The notes beneath the pieces were generated by a model. That model was not told the origin of the DNA. It did no database searches and was given only the letters and a program-made list of their open reading frames with translations. DNA of 19,339 nt, taken from assembly GCA_015478675.1 (NCBI GenBank), contig JADMIH010000059.1:1-19339 (forward strand), in the 5' to 3' direction. The translations under genes were made by a program, and so were the position numbers. The DNA comes from Chloroflexota bacterium (GTDB lineage Bacteria; Chloroflexota; Chloroflexia; QHBQ01; JADMIH01). Below are positions 1-6,689 of the stretch, one piece after another (the stretch's first letter is position 1; each line of letters opens with the position of its first letter).

Positions 1-1960
1 TGGCTTCAACAGTGCCCGTTGCCTGTGTAGTAGAGGTAGCCTGCGTTGTGGAGGTGGCTTGAGTGGTGGAGGTGGCTACGGCTGTAAAAGTAGAGACGGC
101 TGTAGCTGTGGTGGTGAGTGTTGGCACAGGCAGAGTCGCGGTTAGCGTCGGCGCCACGTTTGTGGCCGTTGCGGTTGCTGTAGCCCCACCTGCCGGCAGC
201 ACATCGAGGAAGGCTGCTGAAACAACACCCCAGGTGTCGTAGCCCTGGAACTGGTTAACACCTCTGCCACGAACGAAGATAACGTGGCGTCCGGGGGCAA
301 GACCGCTTGTGTCAATATTAGCCGTTACAGGCACTGTAGGACTGGTAAAATTGCCCATCATAGGTATAGGGGTGCCACCTGCCCAGGGTGGTGTATCCAC
401 GTAGTATTCAGCGGCCCCCACATTCTGGCTGAAGGCGTTTCCTGCCCAGGCGTAGTTTGTCATGCCACTAAGCTGTGACGGTATGCCCTGAGTGACGGTC
501 ATCGGGTTGGTGGCTATTTGCGCCGTATCCGGGCCGTGAGAAGTCAGGTAAGGCGCACGCGCCACCTTGGCCGAATAGAGCAACATTCCCCGGTTGAGCT
601 GCCATATCCCATCCACCTGGCTGTACGGCGGCTGAAAGCTGTCTCCAATCTCAGCCGTAAACGCCGGAATGCCAAGCACCCCGTAGCCCCAGTCCGATGA
701 GTCGCCATCTACGGTGTAGAGGCAGTTCGTCGGCTGGCAAGCTTCGTAGCCGTTGCCCTGTGGGCTGGCGTTCGTCGCGCTCATGTGAGCGCCGATATTC
801 GCAAGTTCTGGCCCGTTGGGGGCTGGTCCATCCTGCATACCCCATGGGTAGAGGTTCTCTCCGCCAGAGGCGTGCATGTCTTGGAGCATTCCAGTTGTTG
901 TGATCGGCGCCTGGTCGTTAATATTCGGCCCACGCTGGTCAGGGATCAACCCACTGACGAGGGTCACGAATGCCTGGGTTTCGGGTTCCGAGTTGACGCT
1001 AGGGCCACGGTATGTCTCACCGCATGCCTGATCGGTCGAGCCTCCACAGCAGTTCCACATGAAGGGGAAGTTGCGGTTCAGGTCAGTGCCGAACTGGTAG
1101 CTGCTGCTGGGCGGCCAAACAGTGCAGCCGTTGCTATTGTTAGCGTTTTTGCGCTGGTAGTAAGGGCTGTTGCCCCCGCCGCCAGCTTCCACGATGTGGT
1201 GGCCGTCAGGGTTCATGATCGGCACCACTACGGTATCCTGGTAGTCTACCAACCATCGGGCGTCGGGGTTGCTGTTATAGTTATCAAGGAGATAGCTAAT
1301 ATAGCGCATGGCGACTTCCGGTACGACAATCTCGCGGACGTGGTTGCCACCGGCGAAGACGAAGACAGGCTTGGGGACGGTGATCGCCTGGTTGGTGATA
1401 CGCAATGCATAGAGGTCATAACCATTGTATGGAGCAGGCTGTATGCATGAGCCGGGGTTGTCTTTGCACCATGAATTGCCGTAGTCTACTTTCTGAGCCA
1501 GACCAGGGTGGGCTGCTACCTCGCTATCGAGGAAAGCCTGCATATCTTCGACGGTTTTGTAGCCGCCATAAAAGGTGTTCGGCTGCCCGGATCCGCTCGT
1601 GGCTGTAGCAAGCTGCTGCGTCTGCGCCTGGTCTACCTCCACGCGCAGGCCACGCGAGAGCAGGTCGTTATACATTGCCTGGTCGCCAACGACGGTGAGG
1701 TAGCCGCCCGTGGTGGCAACCTCTTCGGCGCCCAACTCTGTAGCCAGGATGTCACGCTCGGCAGTGCTGCGGAAATATACACGCATCACGAGCGTTTTAG
1801 GCTGCTGTGCTGTGCCTACGCTCTGGGCGGGTGTGGCGAGTGGCGCAGCGGCCATCGCTTCGTATGCGCCTGACCCCGCGCTTGCGACCATAATTATACC
1901 TAATCCCAGCATGAGCAAACCGCTCGCCATAAGACTCCTTAGACGTTTATCTCTGTGCAT
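1..1960 (-). CDS. M14 family zinc carboxypeptidase precursor (3' end outside window)
   Basis: This is a secreted metallocarboxypeptidase that would remove C-terminal residues from peptides outside the cell. About 653 codons are present and the C-terminus lies beyond position 1. The N-terminus has a basic stretch (MHRDKRLR) and a hydrophobic core, so it looks like a signal peptide. Residues about 45-120 look like a propeptide. The M14 catalytic set is visible: zinc ligands H207 and E210 (NHVRE) and H363 (DMHASG), substrate-binding R270 and N295-R296 (DLNRNF), Y415 before DWGY, and the general-base Glu E437 (FTAEIGD). A Thr/Ala-rich tail with short repeats follows from about residue 605. I chose the ATG at 1960 because it supplies the basic n-region, with AAGGA 12 nt upstream. 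The ATG at 1930 has TAAGGAG 4 nt upstream and is a real alternative. The gene diverges from the methyltransferase at 2239. Family assignment is secure; substrate is unknown. Confidence 0.9.
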   Translation of the reverse strand, partial: MHRDKRLRSLMASGLLMLGLGIIMVASAGSGAYEAMAAAPLATPAQSVGTAQQPKTLVMRVYFRSTAERDILATELGAEEVATTGGYLTVVGDQAMYNDLLSRGLRVEVDQAQTQQLATATSGSGQPNTFYGGYKTVEDMQAFLDSEVAAHPGLAQKVDYGNSWCKDNPGSCIQPAPYNGYDLYALRITNQAITVPKPVFVFAGGNHVREIVVPEVAMRYISYLLDNYNSNPDARWLVDYQDTVVVPIMNPDGHHIVEAGGGGNSPYYQRKNANNSNGCTVWPPSSSYQFGTDLNRNFPFMWNCCGGSTDQACGETYRGPSVNSEPETQAFVTLVSGLIPDQRGPNINDQAPITTTGMLQDMHASGGENLYPWGMQDGPAPNGPELANIGAHMSATNASPQGNGYEACQPTNCLYTVDGDSSDWGYGVLGIPAFTAEIGDSFQPPYSQVDGIWQLNRGMLLYSAKVARAPYLTSHGPDTAQIATNPMTVTQGIPSQLSGMTNYAWAGNAFSQNVGAAEYYVDTPPWAGGTPIPMMGNFTSPTVPVTANIDTSGLAPGRHVIFVRGRGVNQFQGYDTWGVVSAAFLDVLPAGGATATATATNVAPTLTATLPVPTLTTTATAVSTFTAVATSTTQATSTTQATSTTQATGTVEA
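23..76 (-). repeat. Three tandem 18-bp units encoding a Thr-rich linker
   Basis: Three imperfect 18-bp units (23-40, 41-58, 59-76) inside the carboxypeptidase gene encode three TSTTQA-like hexapeptides on the minus strand. The region around them is also Thr/Ala/Pro-rich. Such tracts usually form an extended linker between a secreted catalytic domain and a distal surface or binding domain, which here would lie outside the window. The period is a multiple of 3, so unit gain or loss would not shift the frame. Confidence 0.7.
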
Positions 1961-2070
1961 GTGCGTAACGTATCCTTTCCTTGCTATACTAACGACACAA
2001 TAAAAGGTTGCCCGTATTTACGCCTCAGGCCCAAAAAACAAGAGCCTGTAAAGGGCACGTTAGTATTGCA

Positions 2071-2090
2071 ATTATATACCAGGCTGTCAA
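2071..2090 (-). promoter_or_regulatory. Candidate promoter elements for the carboxypeptidase gene
   Basis: On the minus strand TTGACA lies at 2085-2090 and TGGTATATAAT at 2071-2081, about 110 nt upstream of the chosen start. The two boxes are too close to act as one -35/-10 pair. The TGGTATATAAT element would more likely act as an extended -10, or TTGACA would pair with a poorer -10 downstream. Weak evidence. Confidence 0.3.
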
Positions 2091-2167
2091 TAGCGATCCT
2101 CCCTGCCACCATCATACCTTCTAAAGGGATAGCATGCTTGCTTACACCTCTTGAACTGTGTATCCGC

Positions 2168-2197
2168 TTGACATTGCATCAGCGCCGGTGCTCTAAT
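2168..2197 (+). promoter_or_regulatory. Sigma-70-type promoter of the DNA methyltransferase
   Basis: A perfect -35 TTGACA (2168-2173) is followed after 18 bp by TCTAAT (2192-2197), which matches the -10 consensus at 5 of 6 positions. Transcription would begin near 2204, about 35 nt before the methyltransferase ATG and just upstream of the palindrome at 2212-2227. Confidence 0.6.
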
Positions 2198-2211
2198 GTA
2201 ATCAGAGTTAT

Positions 2212-2227
2212 ACTTACACCTGTAAGT
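2212..2227. promoter_or_regulatory. Perfect 16-bp palindrome, candidate operator
   Basis: ACTTACA-CC-TGTAAGT is an exact inverted repeat with 7-bp arms, lying between the predicted transcription start and the methyltransferase start codon. The half-site CTTACACCT recurs as a direct copy at 2151-2159, about 17 bp before the -35 box. That layout fits a dimeric repressor site, for example autoregulation by the methyltransferase or control by an XRE regulator. No protein partner is shown. Confidence 0.45.
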
Positions 2228-2238
2228 GAGCATGACCC

Positions 2239-3630
2239 ATGAGCTTGCGCATATCAGATACAGCATTTCAGCACCGGTTTGACTTCGAGGACGAATCTGT
2301 AGAGATGGAAGCGCTTCCGCCTTCAGGTAACCTCAGCCGCGCCAACCTGGGAACATTCCAGGACAGCCTGCGTGCCCCAGTACATCGCTGGTTTACTTAT
2401 CCTGCGGGTTTCTCTTATAAGGCAGTGGAAGAAGCCTTCCGAGCTTACCATATGAAGCCCGGTATGACTGCTTACGATCCATTTGCCGGGACAGGCACTA
2501 CAAATATTGTCTCTCAGCAGAAAGGCATAAACTCCTCCGGGGTAGAGGCTCACCCATTTGTCCAATTCGTGGCACGTACGAAACTATATTGGGATTTCGA
2601 TTTTCCTACGTTATTTCGTGAGATTGATGCTCTGATAGAAAAGATACAGGATGCAATTGAGAAGCCGGGGGCTACAGACTTGCCGGTAGAAAGTCTTTTT
2701 CCTGAGCTGGTTTGTAAGTGCTATGGTCGCGAGAAGCTAGCACAGTTATACTTGTGTCGTGAAGCCGTATTGAGTCTGCCCCCAACTCCCTTCCGAGACT
2801 TAGCTAAACTAAGCCTGACCAATGTATTGCGTTCTGCGGCAGATGTAGCCACTGGATGGCCGTACATTGCTCCAGGAAAAGCCAAGAATGTCTCCAATAC
2901 CAAAGGCAAAGGAAATATTGTCAAGGTGCTGCGTGAGCAGCTTTACCAGATGTATGGCGACTTGCAGGAGATTCGCCAAAGTGCCATTCCTGGAGCGCGA
3001 ACTACAGTTATTGCAGGCGACTCTCGGGAGTATCACGACTGCATAGCAGGCAATTCTATAGACCTCGCCTTTACTTCTCCTCCATACCTGAACAATTATG
3101 ATTATGCAGATAGGACAAGGCTGGAAATGTACTTTTGGGGAGATGCTACCACCTGGGGCGACATTACAAAGAAGGTACGCACCAGGCTCATTATGTCGGC
3201 CACCACGCAGATTGGACGCTCCGATTATGACGAAGCCGACCTGCTGAGTACAGACTTCAGTCAAACGGCACCTTCGGTTGCTGCTGAACTCCTGCCGAAG
3301 ATTAAGAGCCTATCTGAGCGCAGGCTTACGAAGGGCGGCAAAAAGAGCTACGATATCCTGGTGGCTGGATACTTTAATGATATGTTGCAAGTAGTGCGGG
3401 AAACCTACCGCGTACTCAGGCCTGGTGGCTCTTTCTTACTTATACTGGGCGACTCGGCACCCTACGGGGTCTATATCCCAACTGATATCTATCTTGGCGA
3501 GATAGGTAAAGCCATAGGCTTCACAAGCTATGATGTGGAGGCACTACGTACTAGGGGCGGGAAGTGGAAGGACAATCCCCAACGGCATAACGTGCCGCTC
3601 AAGGAATGTATACTGACCCTGCATAAGTAA
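2239..3630 (+). CDS. Type II DNA methyltransferase (probably N4-cytosine)
   Basis: A DNA modification enzyme of 463 aa that would transfer a methyl group from SAM to a base in a specific site and so protect host DNA from the nuclease encoded opposite. Visible motifs are the SAM-binding DPFAGTGTT (residues 80-88, motif I) and the catalytic TSPPY (279-283, motif IV) followed by LNNYDYADRTRLEMYF. The SPPY form is typical of amino-methyltransferases, most often N4-cytosine. VLRPGGSFLLILGDS (392-406) resembles a later strand of the fold. Motif I comes before motif IV with about 190 residues between, which probably hold target recognition. That is the opposite order from classic beta-class N4C enzymes. 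The Shine-Dalgarno is weak (AGTGAG). Base composition is more AT-rich than surrounding genes, suggesting acquisition. N6-adenine cannot be ruled out. Confidence 0.87.
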   Translation: MSLRISDTAFQHRFDFEDESVEMEALPPSGNLSRANLGTFQDSLRAPVHRWFTYPAGFSYKAVEEAFRAYHMKPGMTAYDPFAGTGTTNIVSQQKGINSSGVEAHPFVQFVARTKLYWDFDFPTLFREIDALIEKIQDAIEKPGATDLPVESLFPELVCKCYGREKLAQLYLCREAVLSLPPTPFRDLAKLSLTNVLRSAADVATGWPYIAPGKAKNVSNTKGKGNIVKVLREQLYQMYGDLQEIRQSAIPGARTTVIAGDSREYHDCIAGNSIDLAFTSPPYLNNYDYADRTRLEMYFWGDATTWGDITKKVRTRLIMSATTQIGRSDYDEADLLSTDFSQTAPSVAAELLPKIKSLSERRLTKGGKKSYDILVAGYFNDMLQVVRETYRVLRPGGSFLLILGDSAPYGVYIPTDIYLGEIGKAIGFTSYDVEALRTRGGKWKDNPQRHNVPLKECILTLHK

Positions 3631-3653
3631 GGTGCTCATTAGAGGAGTTTCTC

Positions 3654-4493
3654 TTAGCCTTTCTCGAAACTTCTTGGTGCTTCGCCCTCTACAGTCCATA
3701 ATGCAGGACCGCTTGTGTCGTTAAGTATAACTTCTTCGTCAAAATCTTCTAAGAACTCAATCGCCTCAGCAATGGACACAAACGTATAGTGCCGTGATTC
3801 GCCCAAGTTCGTCTCGATTGTAATCTCCACCTCGCTAACTTCACGTGGTACTGCCGTATCAAGCGTGGCTTTCAGGGACTCGCGCAGTTGAGGCTCGATT
3901 TCAGCCAGCAAGGTGCGTGCTATCTCCGCAAATTGAGCATCGGTTAACCGCACCCAGTTGTGCCACGCATCCATAGCCTTGTGGCGCTCTTTCTCGCCCC
4001 ATGATAAGTCAACACCATACTGTGCCAGCGTGTCAACGATCCTTTGGAAGCCAACTTCAAACAGAGTAACGTCAAAGCTCTCCATCATAGCTTTGGAGCT
4101 ACCACTCCAACTTCCTGCTACTACGGCAATGGATTTGCGTATAGTTGGGTAGGTACGGCGCAAACTGTAATGGGCTGTGCAAATCCAACTTCCTTTATAC
4201 CGATTGTGTTTCTTGTAGCGTATATACTTCGACTCGACCAGCACCAGCGGCTGCATTTGTGCGTTAGCGACCACGGAGTCTATGTTGAACTCATTACCTG
4301 CTGCATCTTTCAGTAACAGCTTAGTAGGTCTCCCAGTGCGCGGATTAGGCCTCCCCACTCTTACAAAAACACACTCGTTTTCTTCAGCAATTGGTAATAG
4401 AAGACGATTCACTTCGCGCTCTATCAGTGCTCCTATTGCTTCTCCTAGCGTGCTGCCTGGATTTGCGACCGCCGTTCCTTCATTATCAGCCAT
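3654..4493 (-). CDS. Putative type II restriction endonuclease, PD-(D/E)XK fold
   Basis: A 279-aa protein of no family I can name, but with a readable nuclease core: E26 in an N-terminal helix (LIEREVNRLL), then NID72 on one strand and VLVE87-S-K89 on the next, giving D-x14-E-x-K. This is the PD-(D/E)XK arrangement of many type II restriction enzymes. It converges with the methyltransferase, with only 23 bp between the stops, which is a usual R-M layout. I therefore infer that it cleaves DNA at the site the methyltransferase protects. The start at 4493 has AAAGAGG 5 nt upstream; an in-frame ATG at 4526 would add 11 residues (MARKEEYKEAK) but lacks a ribosome binding site. Role is inferred from fold and context; specificity is unknown. 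Confidence 0.75.
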   Translation of the reverse strand: MADNEGTAVANPGSTLGEAIGALIEREVNRLLLPIAEENECVFVRVGRPNPRTGRPTKLLLKDAAGNEFNIDSVVANAQMQPLVLVESKYIRYKKHNRYKGSWICTAHYSLRRTYPTIRKSIAVVAGSWSGSSKAMMESFDVTLFEVGFQRIVDTLAQYGVDLSWGEKERHKAMDAWHNWVRLTDAQFAEIARTLLAEIEPQLRESLKATLDTAVPREVSEVEITIETNLGESRHYTFVSIAEAIEFLEDFDEEVILNDTSGPALWTVEGEAPRSFEKG

Positions 4494-4638
4494 TTTTGCC
4501 TCTTTATATTCTTCTTTTCTTGCCATTCTACACCATTCATAGTGTTCGCTTTACTTACTGCACGTTACGCCTGCCTCCTTTGCCAACACACTGTGCGTCC
4601 AAGCGGGCAAGTCCTATAAAAAAGGAAGGGATCAGTAG

Positions 4639-5742
4639 ATGGAAATCATAGGAGCCTTACTGGGGCTGCTCTTAATACTCGGCACCTTATGGGATGCTTT
4701 CGAGACCATCGTGCTGCCGCGCCGGGTGACTCGTCGTTTCCGGCTGGCCAAGTTCTTCTACAGGCTGCTGTGGGTGCCCTGGGCCGCTGTGGGCAGGCGG
4801 CGCGACGGCACGTTCCGCGAGACCTTTCTCAGCTACTTCGGCCCTCTTTCCCTGCTGATGCTGCTCACGATCTGGGCAATTGCTCTCATTGTCGGCTTTG
4901 CCTTTCTCCAGTACAGCCTCGGCTCCGACCTGGCATCGCCCGATGGACCATCTACACTCGGCATGGACCTCTATATGAGTGGCACAACCTTCTTTACCCT
5001 CGGCTTCGGAGATGTGGTGCCAAGAGACACCTTGCCTCGCATTGTGGCAGTAGTCGAATCGGGTACCGGTTTTGCCTTTCTCGGTCTCATCATCGGCTAC
5101 GTGCCTGCCACCACCCAGGCGTTCTCCAGGCGGGAGATAAGCGTCTCAATGCTCGATGAGCGTGCTGGATCGCCCCCTTCCGCCCTGGAGTTGATACGGC
5201 GCGGCTCGGGCGCGGACGTTTCGACAATTGCCCAGTTCCTGTATAACTGGGAAGGCTGGTCCGCCGAGCTGCTCGACAGCCATCTCTCTTACCCTATTCT
5301 CTGCTACTTCCGCTCGCAGCACGACAATCAATCATGGGTGGCAGGGCTGACGACCATACTTGACGCGTGCGCGCTGGGGATGGTCGGCATAGGCGACGCT
5401 CCGATCCATCAGGCGCAGCTCACCTTCGCCATAGCACGCCACGCTGCTGTGGACCTCAGCCAGATTCTCTCTGTTGCCCCCGAAGCGCCCGCCCAAGACC
5501 GCCTGCCGCCCGATGACCTGGCGAAGATGCGCGCTGTCCTTGCCGAGTCAGGCATACACTTGAGGGGAGGGCCGGAGGCCGACGAGAAGTTAGCCTACCT
5601 GCGCACCATGTATGAGCCTTACGTGAACGCCCTATCGAACCTCTTGCTAATGGCGCTCCCGCCCTGGATTCCCGCCGAAGATGCCCATGACGCCTGGCAG
5701 ACGACCTCGTGGGAGTATGCAGAGCGTGATCATCTCAGTTGA
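4639..5742 (+). CDS. Potassium channel family protein (Ion_trans_2-like)
   Basis: A 367-aa integral membrane protein, probably a K+-selective channel subunit in the cytoplasmic membrane. Hydrophobic segments lie at about residues 1-18, 69-92 and 132-155. Between the last two is a pore loop with filter TLGFGD (120-125), close to the TVGYGD signature of potassium channels, with Phe in place of Tyr. The remaining 200 residues form a soluble, probably cytoplasmic C-terminal region that I do not recognise; it lacks an obvious RCK/TrkA-N nucleotide-binding motif. The ATG has AAGGAAGGG about 9 nt upstream. It diverges from the nuclease gene with 145 bp between the starts and converges with the Uma2 gene (21 bp between ends). 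It seems to be a stand-alone gene. Confidence 0.82.
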   Translation: MEIIGALLGLLLILGTLWDAFETIVLPRRVTRRFRLAKFFYRLLWVPWAAVGRRRDGTFRETFLSYFGPLSLLMLLTIWAIALIVGFAFLQYSLGSDLASPDGPSTLGMDLYMSGTTFFTLGFGDVVPRDTLPRIVAVVESGTGFAFLGLIIGYVPATTQAFSRREISVSMLDERAGSPPSALELIRRGSGADVSTIAQFLYNWEGWSAELLDSHLSYPILCYFRSQHDNQSWVAGLTTILDACALGMVGIGDAPIHQAQLTFAIARHAAVDLSQILSVAPEAPAQDRLPPDDLAKMRAVLAESGIHLRGGPEADEKLAYLRTMYEPYVNALSNLLLMALPPWIPAEDAHDAWQTTSWEYAERDHLS

Positions 5743-5763
5743 GCAGTTTACCGCCACTACCGG

Positions 5764-6285
5764 CTAGCCTGGCTCACCAACCTGCGGTACGGTGCATTCG
5801 CATCCACACTGTAAATTGACTGTTATAGGAGCATGATGCGTGCTCACGTCTGTTGTCCTGTAGTGTGTCACGATACCTGCACGAGGATCAACTATGAGAA
5901 CGTCTCTTACCCCTTGTGCAAGGTAGAACTGCGGGTTCAGCGCTATATCCTTGTACTCATAACCCGGACTGATAATCTCGACCACAGCTTGCGGTATGAT
6001 GGTTAGAGCCTCGTCCTGGTCGGGTGGCTCGGCGCAAAATACTGCTATGTCGGGCCTCTTGAGCGACCCATCTGGAAAGCGTATATACACATCTGAAAGG
6101 TGCGCGCATTCGCAGCCTTTATCGCTCGCCGGGAGTGGCTTTATCGAGGTCTGGATGCGAAAGAGCAGCCTCTGGTGGCGCGAGCTTGGAGATAGCTCCC
6201 ATGTAGGGATGCCTCCTGTGATCTCCAGCTTCACAGCACCTTCGCGCAGCAATTGGTCAAGGTCTAATGAACTTATCCCTGCCAT
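5764..6285 (-). CDS. Uma2 family (DUF820) putative endonuclease
   Basis: A 173-aa protein with the Uma2/DUF820 signature of the PD-(D/E)XK superfamily: RPDIAVF (D79), AVVEIISPGYE (E103), and the GVRDVLIVDP strand. Cellular function of the family is poorly known; it is often found in many copies in cyanobacteria and Chloroflexota. The Lys usually found shortly after the EVxSP strand (K-x3-Y-x3-GV) aligns by eye with N117 in LNPQFYLAQGV, so catalytic competence is uncertain; K112 lies just upstream and could compensate. The start has a near-ideal AGGAGGAG ribosome binding site 6 nt upstream. It sits 12 bp behind the HicB-like gene on the same strand, so the two are probably co-transcribed. Family call is firm, activity is not. 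Confidence 0.82.
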   Translation of the reverse strand: MAGISSLDLDQLLREGAVKLEITGGIPTWELSPSSRHQRLLFRIQTSIKPLPASDKGCECAHLSDVYIRFPDGSLKRPDIAVFCAEPPDQDEALTIIPQAVVEIISPGYEYKDIALNPQFYLAQGVRDVLIVDPRAGIVTHYRTTDVSTHHAPITVNLQCGCECTVPQVGEPG

Positions 6286-6297
6286 CGTTATCTCCTC

Positions 6298-6510
6298 CTA
6301 ACTGAAAACGCTCATAAGCGCAGGAGTATAGCACTCACCGTGTTCGATTTGTTCGGCAAGCACGCGCAAGGCCAGGGCTTCCACCCTCATCACGGCTTCC
6401 TCATGGGTTAGACCATACGCAAGCGTGCCGGGAAGTTCCACCACCTCGGCCAGCCAGCGGCCATCTTCCTCCTGCTCGTACTCTATAGCAGGGTCATAAC
6501 TTATCTCCAT
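6298..6510 (-). CDS. HicB family antitoxin-like protein
   Basis: A 70-aa protein with the HicB/UPF0150 pattern: EYEQEEDGRWLAEVVELPGTLAYGLTHEEA, then a helix MRVEALALRVLAEQIEHGE. HicB proteins neutralise the HicA mRNA-interferase and often repress their own operon. No C-terminal DNA-binding domain is present here, and no HicA ORF lies on either side: upstream is 179 bp of non-coding DNA and downstream, after 12 bp, the Uma2 gene. It therefore may be an orphan or may pair functionally with Uma2. The ATG has no recognisable Shine-Dalgarno, and no in-frame alternative lies upstream before a stop codon. Confidence 0.75.
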   Translation of the reverse strand: MEISYDPAIEYEQEEDGRWLAEVVELPGTLAYGLTHEEAVMRVEALALRVLAEQIEHGECYTPALMSVFS

Positions 6511-6555
6511 GTAATTGCACAGTCAGGGCAGCTACTGCCTCACGTCATATAGCGG

Positions 6556-6561
6556 ATTATA
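6556..6561 (-). promoter_or_regulatory. Candidate -10 box for hicB-like/Uma2 operon
   Basis: TATAAT on the minus strand, 46 nt upstream of the HicB-like start. No good -35 at 17-18 bp. A second candidate lies further upstream at 6674-6682. Confidence 0.25.
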
Positions 6562-6673
6562 GACCACAGACGACCGGATGAGGGATGCATCCATGCTTTC
6601 TACACCGTAAATAGATGAATCTTTGTGTTCTATCGTCGGTCGTCAGCCGCCGAGCGTAAGGTGAGTTACTGCT

Positions 6674-6682
6674 ATTGTACCA
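6674..6682 (-). promoter_or_regulatory. Extended -10 element TGGTACAAT
   Basis: On the minus strand TGGTACAAT lies just after the end of the YifB/ComM gene and upstream of the HicB-like gene. It matches the extended -10 form (TGn plus TANNNT) seen before two other genes in this window (9171-9179 and 14354-14362). It would give a leader of about 155 nt for the HicB-like/Uma2 pair. Confidence 0.4.
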
Positions 6683-6689
6683 CGCCGAA

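Noticed and set aside
23..76. Tandem 18-bp units considered as a minisatellite or CRISPR
   Set aside because: They are in frame and encode a Thr-rich linker, with no spacers.
785..1450. 221-aa plus-strand open frame
   Set aside because: It lies wholly antisense to the M14 carboxypeptidase, whose minus-strand reading shows the full catalytic set. The plus-strand translation has no recognisable domain.
2809..3264. 151-aa minus-strand open frame
   Set aside because: It is antisense to the DNA methyltransferase across its catalytic SPPY region and has no family resemblance.
6569..6644. GACGACCG/CGGTCGTC inverted repeat downstream of yifB/comM
   Set aside because: Arms of 8 bp separated by 60 bp, with no T tract. 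Too weak to call a terminator or operator.
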